Shown piece by piece: positions 41,886 to 53,400 of a stretch of 64,000 bases of DNA. The notes under the pieces were generated by a model that was not told the origin of the DNA, made no database searches, and was given only the letters and a program-made list of their open reading frames with translations. Made by a program: the position numbers and the translations under genes. The stretch's first letter is position 1, and the number at the start of each line of letters is the position of its first letter. Location: positions 36,095,824-36,159,823 of the forward strand of contig OX457047.1 of the NCBI GenBank assembly GCA_949752735.1, in the 5' to 3' direction. Source of the DNA: Lumbricus terrestris. Lineage: Eukaryota; Annelida; Clitellata; Crassiclitellata; Lumbricidae.

Positions 41886-44577
41886 AAATTCCACTGCAAG
41901 AAATGAAACTGCAGGAGATGCCAAAGGAGATTTCGGTGACTGTGTTGCTTTTTGAAATTTGCATTGATGGCGACAGACGTTGCTTCAATTGTCAGAGTTG
42001 ACATAGACAGGAACAGAGTGTGTTATAATTTGTGTGTTCTACAATGGATGTTGGACATGGAAGTTCAGATCTGTAATTAGTGCCAAGCATGTCTGATCTG
42101 GGCTGATGAGAGAAATTCTGGTGAAGGGGCCCCAGGCAGAGCAGTTCACAGGTCCCTAAATTATCTTAAGATGTGTTGAACAAATTTTTTAGGAGCAAAT
42201 TGAAGTGCTGTTTCGACCTACAATTTTATATTTGTATATAAAATGTGATTTTATTCCGTTGTTAACTTTAAGTTTAAACTGACTTTAGTTAATTTTCTCT
42301 GTAATATTATGCTAAGAATGCATAAATGATAAACTCTTCTATATGTGACTGCCTAGTCTGTGCCCTTAAAAGTTGCCAGGCGCTTGGGCGTTTGCTACCT
42401 CTCTGTACCCCCATTCTCTGCGGCCCTGTGTCTGATAGTTTCTCATAAGCAGTACTATGAGAGCTGATAATTAATTATATGATAAGCTGATGTTGATGTC
42501 ATGCAAACATTGAATGAACTAGTTTTGGTAGTAATTTTTTATTTCTCAGTGAACGCTGTTGTTGAGTTTTTGCTTGGCTGTTGGTTTAACGTCAGTATTC
42601 GAGTGGAAGATTTAGTATTTTTATATCAACGAATGTATATCAGTGGATGTTTATGTCAGATGAATGTCAAGTAGCTTACATTCTTATGAATATGGTTCTA
42701 CTTTTTGTTTGTGTGAGCTTTGGTCAGAGAAGGCTCTGTATTGTTCAAAATTCGCTGACTAAATCTTTTTAACAATCGTAAAGATGTCAGGGATGCAAAA
42801 GAAAACTGCTCAGCTGTAATTGTTAAGTTTTTGATGCTTGCCTCTTCACATTTCTACTAGAGGCTTAAGATTTTAAAATATTTGACCAACTAAAAAAATC
42901 AGTTGGCATGTCAGTTTTGTCTTGATATTGCTCACAAGTGGTACTTTTAATCACAGTTCCTTCAAGATTTTGAAACTGGAAATTATAGAGCTCGAATCTG
43001 CCACTTTAGTCCCACAGCGCTAATTTTGTTTTATATAAAATTGTTGGTATTGTTTTCTTTTTGGTAATTTGTTGGAATGCTTAGATGCAAGTGATTTTTC
43101 TTGATTGCTGTTACATTAATTTGTAAATTTAAAATGAATGGATGAGTTGTTGTATTTCTTTGATCTGTAAATGAATCGCTTCTATGCATGATTTGTATTG
43201 TACAGCGAATTTACGTAAGCTCAATTAGCTCCGGTTGCTACAGTTCAAACCAAGTTCCAATTACTCTTATTGATATAATTGATGTCTTTGCAACCTGAAT
43301 TCTGGCCAGTGTATATCTCGAGATACTGACATTATAGATCTGGTTTTTTTTATCTGTTCAAAGCTGGCTTTGAATGCGGACATGGTATCTTGCATGTACA
43401 ATTATTATAAAATTATATGTGCCAATAATATGTGAGGTGCCTTTAAAACTGTTTACAAAAATGAGTGATATTAGCATTCCATGTATTTACAGTGAACTTG
43501 TTGTTAAGTTTTTAGGAACTTCTCAGATATTCGAAAACTTCGATTACTATTTCATCAGAAGATTAAATATGTGCTATTAACTAAACACGGATTTCTTCTG
43601 GTTTTGTAGATGTTGAGAAAATAACAGAACTGTATTTCAGAGAACAGTGGCTTTCGTAGTTGGCTGTATTTTTTTGCTTTTTTTCTACCCAGGATTATAT
43701 GTATTTGTATGCATAAGAGTATCAAGAATCAAAAAGTCGACTATGCCGTCATTGTAGCGTCGTTAGAATTTTGAAATTTACAATTAAGGGTTTTGATTGA
43801 GCGTGTGGTACTTTGAATTGCTTACTTATTTTGTTACATCCACTGCTGTGAAGTCTTTCTCACACTTGCTTTGATTTGCTTTACTTTCCAGCTAAATGTA
43901 TGTGCTCTGATGTGAGTTTTTTAATTAGTGCAATAATAATTATTGTTTAATTAATACATGTAATAATACTTATCTAAACGTGGTTCCGACTGTCAAAACG
44001 AATGACAAATAGGTTGATGAGTTTTTTGTTTTGTTTTTGATATCTCGTGTATGATGAAGTTCTATTCAACTCTTTGTTCAAATTCAGATACCTTGGGTTA
44101 TGTGAGGTGCAAAATGTTTATGATGCCGTGCCATATCTACAGAAGGCAGTAGGGGTTCAACCCAAGAACTGAGAGAAATTTGAGGGGAACAACATGATTG
44201 TGTAACTGTTCCAAGCCTTTAAATTGTTCTGGCATGGATTTGCAACTGCACGCTGTTTAGTACTTTGTGAACTTTGTGGAGTGATGGGAAATAAAATACT
44301 TGGCGGTGGCAAGTATTTTATTAGCTTACCGAGGAAATGTCTTAGTGATTAGTAACTGCATGTTGTATACAGTTGTACAAGTTTAACTGAGTGGATTTGT
44401 TCTATGTCAATTTGTCTCTGTCTCCCTTATCTGGGTGTACACTGTACAGGGACGTAGTGCTCTCCTACTCCACACATCGTGACCTCCTCGTTCCCCGGGC
44501 ATGAACTGCACCTAGACAGTGCCGTGCTTTCTCTGTTGTTTGCACCATGGTATGGAATTGGGTTCCACTGTCTATAC
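41886..44577 (+). other. Probable ADAP 3' UTR and downstream unique sequence
   Basis: Repeat-free, T-rich unique sequence without exons. Absence of insertions over 2.4 kb contrasts with the flanks and suits a long 3' UTR. The assignment is inference. Confidence 0.4.
44289..44294 (+). terminator. Candidate polyadenylation signal
   Basis: AATAAA in GGGAAATAAAATACTTGG, downstream of the unique 3' region. Other AATAAA-like words occur, so this choice is tentative. Confidence 0.25.
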
Positions 44578-45068
44578 CAGTGCTGTCCAACCTTTTTGGT
44601 ACCAAGGGCCGCAAAAGCAAGATTCTTGAAGCCGAGGGCCGCAGCACAAAACTCAAAAGCAGTGGCGAAAATTTACTCATAATATATTAGGCTATATTAA
44701 CATTGAAACGAGTATTGAAATTTAATATGGAGTGGTTATACTATCAAGCTAGCTATCGATATATGATTTTTTTCCCACCCAGTTCAAGATATGGCATCCA
44801 GAGATGCTCCCAGCCCAGGACTGGCCAAAGAGGAAAGCTTGAGCAGTTTATGGAAAGAGTCATAGTCGTCGGACCAGAAAGAACCAAGGTATCGCCATTC
44901 GCCAATCGTCGGCCCAGCATGAATCATTGAATATGGTAAAATTATTCATGCAGATTCATGCAGGACCGACGATTGGCGATACCTTATCCGATTAGGCCTA
45001 CCGACTGTTTCTTTCAAATCCTTATAACTAAAACTCTCTCGAAAAGGATGGTCGCAGTCACTTGCAGA

Positions 45069-45362
45069 CAGTAGCGGCGCTAGGGGTGGCTAGGGGGCTA
45101 AGCTCCCCTTTAAAAGGCCATCTATTTTGTCCCATGTAAAAATTAAATATTTGCATGATTAGACCCACTAAAAACTTAAACGTAAACGTATGCACGAGGT
45201 TTGTCAGACAGTTTGGCGGAATGAAAAAGGACCATTTACACCAAGATTTAGACCAAAATGACTAAAAAAAAGGTCGTCAGAAATTTTGGCGACTGAAAAC
45301 GGAAAGTTTTCTCCCCGTATACATTCAGCCCCTCCAAAACTGAAATCCTGGCGCCGCCACTG
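45069..45362. mobile_element. hAT-like MITE (CAGTRGCGGCGC family) inside the outer hAT copy
   Basis: Perfect 8-bp duplication CTTGCAGA (45061-45068, 45363-45370). Same family as 13137-13438, with the AGTCATT/T-run/GGTCGTCA module on the other strand. It inserted before the hAT element copied itself, since both hAT copies carry it at the same place. Confidence 0.92.
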
Positions 45363-45538
45363 CTTGCAGACGTGCTGTAACTATAGTATGTAGCCTGCAC
45401 ATTTCAGGGACTGACTATAGAAGTGATCACGGTTTGGGAGAGTTTGCGAGTCCGTTTAGTTGAGTACAGTAATAAGATTTGTTAAAAACCAGAAGTCATG
45501 ACTGTGCTAATCTCCAGAAAGACTATAGGCCCTATACT

Positions 45539-46712
45539 CAGTGCTGTCCAACCTGCGGCCCGCGGGCCGCATGCGGCCCGCGAGGTGATTTCAAGTGGCC
45601 CGCCAGGGCTCACTAAATTTGTACACTGTGCAAAATGAAGCAAGGAATAAAGCCACTGAACGTTTATTTGTTTTTATTGATTTTGTGAGAGTTGCCGATT
45701 TGGAATGCCACCAGGAAACTAAATTTCTTCTTCCTTTTCATGGGGTAGTATACTATAGGGCCTATAGTCTTTCTGGAGATTAGCACAGTCATGACTTCTG
45801 GTTTTTAACAAATCTTATTACTGTACTCAACTAAACGGACTCGCAAACTCTCCCAAACCGTGATCACTTCTATAGTCAGTCCCTGAAATGTGCAGGCTAC
45901 ATACTATAGTTACAGCACGTCTGCAAGCAGTGGCGGCGCCAGGATTTCAGTTTTGGAGGGGCTGAATGTATACGGGGAGAAAACTTTCCGTTTTCAGTCG
46001 CCAAAATTTCTGACGACCTTTTTTTTAGTCATTTTGGTCTAAATCTTGGTGTAAATGGTCCTTTTTCATTCCGCCAAACTGTCTGACAAACCTCGTGCAT
46101 ACGTTTACGTTTAAGTTTTTAGTGGGTCTAATCATGCAAATATTTAATTTTTACATGGGACAAAATAGATGGCCTTTTAAAGGGGAGCTTAGCCCCCTAG
46201 CCACCCCTAGCGCCGCTACTGTCTGCAAGTGACTGCGACCATCCTTTTCGAGAGAGTTTTAGTTATAAGGATTTGAAAGAAACAGTCGGTAGGCCTAATC
46301 GGATAAGGTATCGCCAATCGTCGGTCCTGCATGAATCTGCATGAATAATTTTACCATATTCAATGATTCATGCTGGGCCGACGATTGGCGAATGGCGATA
46401 CCTTGGTTCTTTCTGGTCCGACGACTATGACTCTTTCCATAAACTGCTCAAGCTTTCCTCTTTGGCCAGTCCTGGGCTGGGAGCATCTCTGGATGCCATA
46501 TCTTGAACTGGGTGGGAAAAAAATCATATATCGATAGCTAGCTTGATAGTATAACCACTCCATATTAAATTTCAATACTCGTTTCAATGTTAATATAGCC
46601 TAATATATTATGAGTAAATTTTCGCCACTGCTTTTGAGTTTTGTGCTGCGGCCCTCGGCTTCAAGAATCTTGCTTTTGCGGCCCTTGGTACCAAAAAGGT
46701 TGGACAGCACTG
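45539..46712 (-). mobile_element. Inner hAT copy (1174 bp), inserted in the outer copy
   Basis: It begins CAGTGCTGTCCAACCTGCGG and ends TTTTTGGACAGCACTG-like (GGTTGGACAGCACTG), that is, opposite to the outer copy. The right flank is CCCTATAG; the left flank is CCCTATAC plus one T, an 8-bp target duplication with a small change. The target sequence is present uninterrupted within the inner copy itself. Confidence 0.9.
45928..46221. mobile_element. Same MITE in the inner hAT copy
   Basis: The inverse of 45069-45362, flanked by TCTGCAAG on both sides. Confidence 0.92.
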
Positions 46713-46942
46713 CCCTATAGTATACTACCCCATGAAAAGGAAGAAGAAATTTAGTTTCCTGGTGGCATTCCAAATCGGCAACTCTCACAAAATCAATAAA
46801 AACAAATAAACGTTCAGTGGCTTTATTCCTTGCTTCATTTTGCACAGTGTACAAATTTAGTGAGCCCTGGCGGGCCACTTGAAATCACCTCGCGGGCCGC
46901 ATGCGGCCCGCGGGCCGCAGGTTGGACAGCACTGGTCTATAC

Positions 46943-47421
46943 TATACGCCTTATGCCTAGGGTTTTCTCAGATGCATTTTGTCACAGCCTTAAACGTCCT
47001 TTTCAACTGGGTTTAGGTCAGGAGCGCTCCCAGGTAGTAACTTTGAAGGGTATAAAAATCTCCATAATGAATTTGTTTGCAGTTGAAAGCAAAGGTTGTA
47101 TATGCTCTGTGTGCATATATCTAATCTTTATTTGTGTATAACCTATATATTATATTTATATATATATATAAATAAATGTATAAATACTGTATATAAATAC
47201 TATATATATTTAAATGTATATAGTATAATATATCTATACCCAATTTACACAGTACATAAATGGATAACGTGTCTGCCTTGTGATCACAGAGTGTACGGGT
47301 TGTGTGCCCACGCTGCCCGATGTGTGTGGGTTCACGATTTCCTAGACTCATACTAAGCGTTGTGTCATATGTCACCAGCAGATGTTGGCAAGTAAACACT
47401 CACTGACCTCTCTTGTTCCAG
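46943..47421. other. Intergenic, AT-rich; TA-rich run at 47145-47240
   Basis: No gene recognised. The TATATA-rich stretch is low complexity. Confidence 0.5.
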
Positions 47422-47499
47422 GACATTAATGATTCGTCACTGGCCAATGCTCTGGCAACAGGATCTGAACAACTACAGTATACACAGAAAGGAGGGTAG
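47422..47499 (+). other. Candidate orphan exon
   Basis: A very good acceptor (ACCTCTCTTGTTCCAG) precedes a phase-0 frame reading DINDSSLANALATGSEQLQY, ending at a TAG at 47497-47499. A possible donor GGAGG/GTAGAC lies just before the stop. It could be a further-downstream terminal exon of ADAP or belong to another gene. Confidence 0.3.
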
Positions 47500-47650
47500 A
47501 CCCAGCAGAGCTGTAAAGCCTGGCATCTGGATTACAATCATTATTTTATCATCAGCGCTCATTTCGCGCCTTCAGCCTTCGCACTTGATACTGCAGATAC
47601 TCGGGTCGTGTTCGGCCTCCTGTCTACCAAGCTTGAGTAATAGCTGTGGG

Positions 47651-47915
47651 CAAGGGCGCATACAGACATTTTCGAAGGGGGGGGCAAAATTTTTGGTGAT
47701 CTTTGCCAGAAATAATTTGATGACTTTTCATCAGTCATCTGGGTCGATGTAAACTCTGCAAGTACTATGACCTCTCTAGTCTCGTCGTACCCTACTTTTC
47801 TCTCCCGCTGCATTGATTTAATGCTTGTTGAAACCAATTGGGGTAGGGGGCCACATCCTATGGACTTTTGAAATGGGAGGCCATGGCCGGATTGGCCCCC
47901 CTGGATCCGCCCCTG
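47651..47915. mobile_element. hAT-like MITE with CAAGGGCGCATAC / GGATCCGCCCCTG termini
   Basis: The flanks GCTGTGGG (47643-47650) and GCTGTGTG (47916-47923) form an 8-bp duplication with one mismatch. Ends are imperfectly inverted. The interior has GATGACTTTTCATCAGTCATC, a degraded form of the shared hairpin module, and a CGAAGGGGGGGG tract as in the sister MITEs. Confidence 0.78.
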
Positions 47916-48144
47916 GCTGTGTGTTGGCCAAACATTGTTAACCCTTTAATTACTGTAAAGTACTAAAAGCAACTGGGAAACGCATGCTGTCATTAAAGTG
48001 TTACATTGAATTCTGTTCTAAGTAGTAAGAGGGTGCCAAGAAGAAATTTTCCATACCCCAGTTAAAGAAACCAATGCCGGTTTGCTGTTGAAAGATTCTT
48101 CTTTGCCTTCAGCAGACGACTAGTACTTTACAGAGTCAGTCACT

Positions 48145-48271
48145 CAGGGCTTAAAGTGTGCCTGGACGGTCATGGACGGTGTCCAGGCACTTATTTTAGA
48201 ATCTGCACACTGTCCTGCCACTTAGAGGTAAGGAATGTCCAGGCACTTCTTTTTCCACACTTTAAGCACTG
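48145..48271. mobile_element. Possible 127-bp MITE
   Basis: Inverted ends CAGGGCTTAAAGTGTG and CACACTTTAAGCACTG. A direct GTCCAGGCACTT word occurs twice inside. The flanks CAGTCACT and TTGTCGCT match only 5 of 8, so the target duplication is doubtful. Confidence 0.5.
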
Positions 48272-50400
48272 TTGTCGCTGTAAGAAACAAGTGTATTCCT
48301 TGCATTGCTTGCTACACATATTCTGTAAAAAAATTCCTGTACGTTACGAGGCCTCCTTCAAAGAGGTTGCTAAAGCACAGTTTGAGTGATGTCAATGTGG
48401 ACCCTGCATGGGTATCGTGAAATGGGAAATACTGTGCACAACAATAGGACATAACATGTATACCTATTATGTATCAAGGACGTTACTCTCTGTAAATAAG
48501 TCTACAGAGTGATCCAATAAAAGAGGAAGCTGGTACGTAAATTAACAAGCATGTAGTTGGTGATGCCATAAAGCAGGGGTGTTGAAATCAAGTGGTGGAC
48601 CAGAATGTCGAAGGCACTTGAGGAAAATTGGGGTTAGGTCACAATAACAAGATTAATGTAGAATCTAAAAGGCAGATGTACTTTGTACGTTCTCGTATTT
48701 TTATGAATAATACATAAGACTGCATTCTGTATATTTTTCTTGGTATAAACAAACATTATGCACATGAAAAACTAAAACAAAACTGATTTGTTGTTTGTTT
48801 GGCAGGAGTTTGGGCATTATGTAAACATGTTTTCAAGTCTCTCCAGTGTTCTGCACTTTGCTCTGAATACCCAATCAGCTCCTAAAAAATGGATTCTTAA
48901 ACAACATGTACCGTACATCTGTTCACAACCATTGAGCGTGCGTTTTAAGCAGCTGTGCATCACTATCCGTTCGTTCAGTTGGTTCAGGTGTACAAACGTT
49001 CCAGATATGAATGTTTGTGTTTGTTAGGATGTTTGCTGTCAGTGTGTCCGAACATGTGTGTTTGTGTGCATACATGTGTGTATTCAGAAAGAATTTCAGT
49101 TAGATAATTATGCTGTTTGCATAAATCAAATTCTCACGAGAAGCATTATTATGTCTCAGATTCTGACAAATCGTCATAAAAAGCATTATTAATATAGCAC
49201 ATATTCTGACAAAACACATGAACTTTGACAGCAATGCACATTGCACATCATAATTATATGTCTGCTGGTATCTTTTAATTTCTGCCATTCTACATATCAT
49301 GCTCCTCAATAAAAAAGTTCCGTGTGATGCCTCTGATAAAAGAATTTTAAAGCCGCACATCCATTTAATATTAGTTTATATGAAATTTTGATCTAAACAT
49401 TCGACCTAAGTTGAGCTGTAGTGGATCGTTAAACAAATTCAGCCACCCCTACGCAGCAACACGTTTGAACACAATACAAGGAAAAATAATCAATGTGGAT
49501 GGACATGCTTGATGGCAGTGTAGCAATTGCGGCACACACGTCTGACATTGGACGTTCAAAGCTTTCTATGAACAGATATTGAAACCTGATACCCATTTGG
49601 ACATAGAAATACAGAACGATATTTACAGCTTGTTGGCAACAGAGTGTAGTACTAACCTCTTAAAAACCACGTGTGTAAAATAAATACTACACTACGTTAT
49701 AGCAACACTTTATGTAGAAAATAGCAAAGAAACCTTTCTTACAAGAACAACTTTGGTAACAACTTTATTTTTCATGCAATCTGTAACTATATACGATTTG
49801 ACCTCTAGATTTTCAATAAACAAAGATACTACTACAGTCTTACTTGGCACATTCTTAACAGTACAGCCTGTTTACAGCTGACCCTAATTCAAGTGTTATG
49901 CTTGGAAACAAATGGCAGTGAGCCTAAAACAGACCAGACAATATTTGGTTAACTATTAACCTCCCAATCTATTACTTAATTAGTTTGTTGGTTGACACAA
50001 AACAATTTTCTTTTATATATATGTGACATGGGGCTCCCATCCAATCAGTTTCTGACCTTTTTATTCAGTCATATGCTACAATGGCTCTGCTTTAAAATAC
50101 TTTCTACAGAATAGAAACATCTTTTTTCTAACTAATGTTATAATCATTTGATTCTTTCATCAGTGAAGACTGTAGAGTGAGAAAATTGAATAAAAAGTTT
50201 AATAATATTCATGTCATCAAAGTCCTTAGAAACCACATGTGGATTATTCTGCAATTTTGCTGGGCAATAAAGGAATATATTCTAAATCAGATAATTCAAA
50301 TGGCAACAAAATCAGGTTACTACTTTGCAAATTATGGCAAATTCATAGCCATCTGCTGAACTGAAGAATATTCTACATTACTGATCCCTCTTGCCTAGTA
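48272..50400. other. Intergenic, nothing recognised
   Basis: AT-rich unique-looking sequence; short open frames only, none with recognisable domains. Confidence 0.5.
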
Positions 50401-50422
50401 CAGGTCGCAAAAGGTTTGTCAG

Positions 50423-53400
50423 TCACTCATTCACGTGAGTAAAGCAGGGAGGAGACCTGACCGACGACTCCAATTGGAGCGTAGACTCGGAACCGACCTG
50501 GGCTGGCGAACCAAAGTCCACCGTGCCCACCTTCTCGTGGGGCGACCTGTTAGTAACCCCTCCGTATGGAGGGGTGAACGAACGGGCACGGACGGCAAAC
50601 GGGGGGAAGGCAATGGCAAACCACCCCTTATCTTTGCCAAGAAAATTCATGATGTATCCAAGAAGGAAATCAACGATAGTCACCAAGGGTGAGACCCTCA
50701 GGCCTGAGGGTGACTTAATGGCTACTGAGGAAGAGCACATTGACGAGTCGGGAGCTACGGGTTCGAATGAAGCCACAGGACCAAAGCCGAAAGGACGTCC
50801 AGCGGTGGATATGGCCATGAAGCAAAGGCTTGACATGAGCTGCAAAAAATCTATGAAGGTCGGAACGTGGAATGTCAGAAGCATGCAGAGTGGGAAGATG
50901 GACATCATTCAAAAAGAGATGGGAAGGATGGATATAGCGATACTGGGATTATGTGAGACCAGATGGAAGGGAAAAGGACACTTCAGATGGAACGGTTTTA
51001 AGATAGTAATGTCGGGGCAGGAGGAGAGGGGGAGGAATGGAGTTGCAATCATGTGCGATAGGAAGAGCGCTGATGCGATAATGGGGTATAATACAGTGAG
51101 TGACAGAGTACTGAGTGTAAGATTTAGGGGAGGAAGGATCAATACGACAATCATACAGGTTTATGCCCCTACAGCGATGGCGGCAGAGGAGGAACAAGAA
51201 GCTTTCTACTTAGACCTGCAAGGGACAATTGACACAACACCGAGGGGAGACATACTGGTGATTATGGGTGACTTCAACGCGAAAGTTGGTGAGGACAGAA
51301 ATGGATGGGAAGAAGTAGTGGGTAAGTACGGACTGGGTGTACGAAACGAGGCGGGGGAGAGAATGCTGGAGTTCTGCGATTCCAATGAACTACGAATAAT
51401 GAACACATGGTTCGAACAACCGAAAAGAAGACTTTATACATGGACGACGCCGGATGGAAAACACAGGAATCAGATCGACTACGTGTTGGTGAACAAAAGA
51501 TGGAAGAGCACGATAAAAGATGTAAGAACAAGACCGGGGGCGGATTGCGGAACAGACCACGAGATAATAGTGGCTACATTACAGCTAAAGTTGAAGAAGT
51601 TGAAGAGAGGCAAAAGACTGACCAGTTTTGATTGCAAAGGCATAACACCAGAATACAGGGTGGAGATAATGAATAGGTTTGAGATCTTAGAGAGAGACGA
51701 TTCAACGGAAGAGGAGGATGCAAACAAGTTATGGACAAAGATGAAAACTGCGATTCAGGAGACGGCGGAGAAACATGTACCAAAGAAAACGTCAAGGAAA
51801 ATTACACCATGGCTATCCAAAGAGGCCATTGAGGTGGCAATGGAAAGGAGAGTAGCAAAAAAGGAAGGGAACAGGGATAGGGTAAAAATATTGAATAAGG
51901 CCTTCCAAAAGAAGGCAAGGGAGGATAAGGAAAACCATCTCAAGGAAATGTGCAAGGAGATGGAGGAAGAAGGGAAGAAAGGAAGAACTAAAGAACTGTT
52001 CGCAAAGATAAAGGAAATAACAAAGACAGCAGGCCCTAGAATGGGATCACTCAAGACAAAGGATGGGAAGATAATAGGAGACGAGGAGGAGATGAAGGCA
52101 AGGTGGAGAGAGTATACGGAAGAGCTGTACAAGGAGGACGAACGTGTCGTGAAGGAAAACATCAAAATAGAGGAAGTTGAAAACGAACCAGAGATATTGG
52201 AGGCAGAGGTGGAGTGGGCGATAAAACAGTTAAAGGACAACAAAGCGCCAGGACATGATGGAATACCTATAGAACTGGTAAAAGCAGGAGATGAAGCAGT
52301 GGTGAGGACTATTACAAAGCTATGCAATCAAATCTGGAGAACTGGGGAGTGGCCGGAGGACTGGAAAAGGTCAGTGTTCATACCAATATTCAAGAAAGGA
52401 GACGCGAGAGAGTGTGGAAATTATCGAACGATAGCGATGATATCGCACACGAGCAAAATACTACTCAAAATAATCCACAAAAGAATGGAGAAGACAATTG
52501 AAAGAGAATTACCAGCCAACCAAGCGGGATTCAGGAAGGCGCGAGGAACGCGTGATCACATCGCCAATATAAGGTGGATTATGGAGAGACAGAGGGAGTA
52601 CGGGCAAGAGGTGCATATGTGTTTTATAGACTACAGCAAGGCGTTTGATTGCATAGACCATACACTACTGTGGAGGACACTAATCGAGATGGGAATTCCG
52701 AAGCATCTGGTTAAACTACTGAAAGGCCTTTACGTGGATCAAGAGGCGGTTATAAGAACTGAATATGGAGACACAGGGAAATTTAAAATAAGGAAAGGAG
52801 TGAGGCAGGGGTGCATTTTGTCCCCTTTCCTGTTCAATCTGTATGCCGAGAGAATTATGAGGAGGGCTGGATTGGAAGAGGCAACAGAGGGGGTAAGGAT
52901 AGCGGGGAAAATACTGAATAATTTGAGGTACGCTGATGATACGACATTATTGGCGGGTAAGAAGGACGACCTGGCCGAGTTAATAAGAAGAGTCAGGATG
53001 GAAAGTGAAAAGGCGGGACTATACTTCAATGTAAAGAAAACAAAAGTTATGACAACTGCAACATGGGAAAACTTTGAGGTGGATGGAGAAACGATAGAGG
53101 TAGTATCGAGCTTCACATTCCTGGGATCTATGTTAGAGAAGGAGGGAAGATGTGATATGGAAATAAGGCGGAGGGTAACAATGGGAAAAACGGCAATGAA
53201 CGGTCTGGGAAATATTTGGAAAGATAAATATGTGAGCAGGGAAACAAAGAAAAGACTGGTAAGAGCACTGATCTTCCCGGTCGTCCTATATGGATGCGAA
53301 ACATGGACAAAGACACTGCATATGGAAAAGAAAATCAACGCGTGCGAGATGTGGATTTGGAGAAAAATGTTAAGGATTTCATGGACGGAGAAGAGAACTA

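Larger units (their letters stand above)
44578..46934. mobile_element. hAT non-autonomous element with a self-insertion, forming a palindrome
   Basis: Outer termini CAGTGCTGTCCAACC and GGTTGGACAGCACTG are flanked by a perfect 8-bp duplication GTCTATAC (44570-44577, 46935-46942). The outer copy is 44578-45538 plus 46713-46934, about 1175 bp after removing the duplication. An inner copy of equal size lies between the parts in opposite orientation. The result is about 955-bp inverted arms (44578-45537 against about 45755-46712). Neither copy encodes a transposase; the 75-residue frames in both arms are identical only because the arms are. Confidence 0.95.

Noticed and set aside
44703..46878. Two identical 75-residue frames as a duplicated gene
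   Set aside because: Identity results from the palindromic hAT copies; no transposase or other domain motif.
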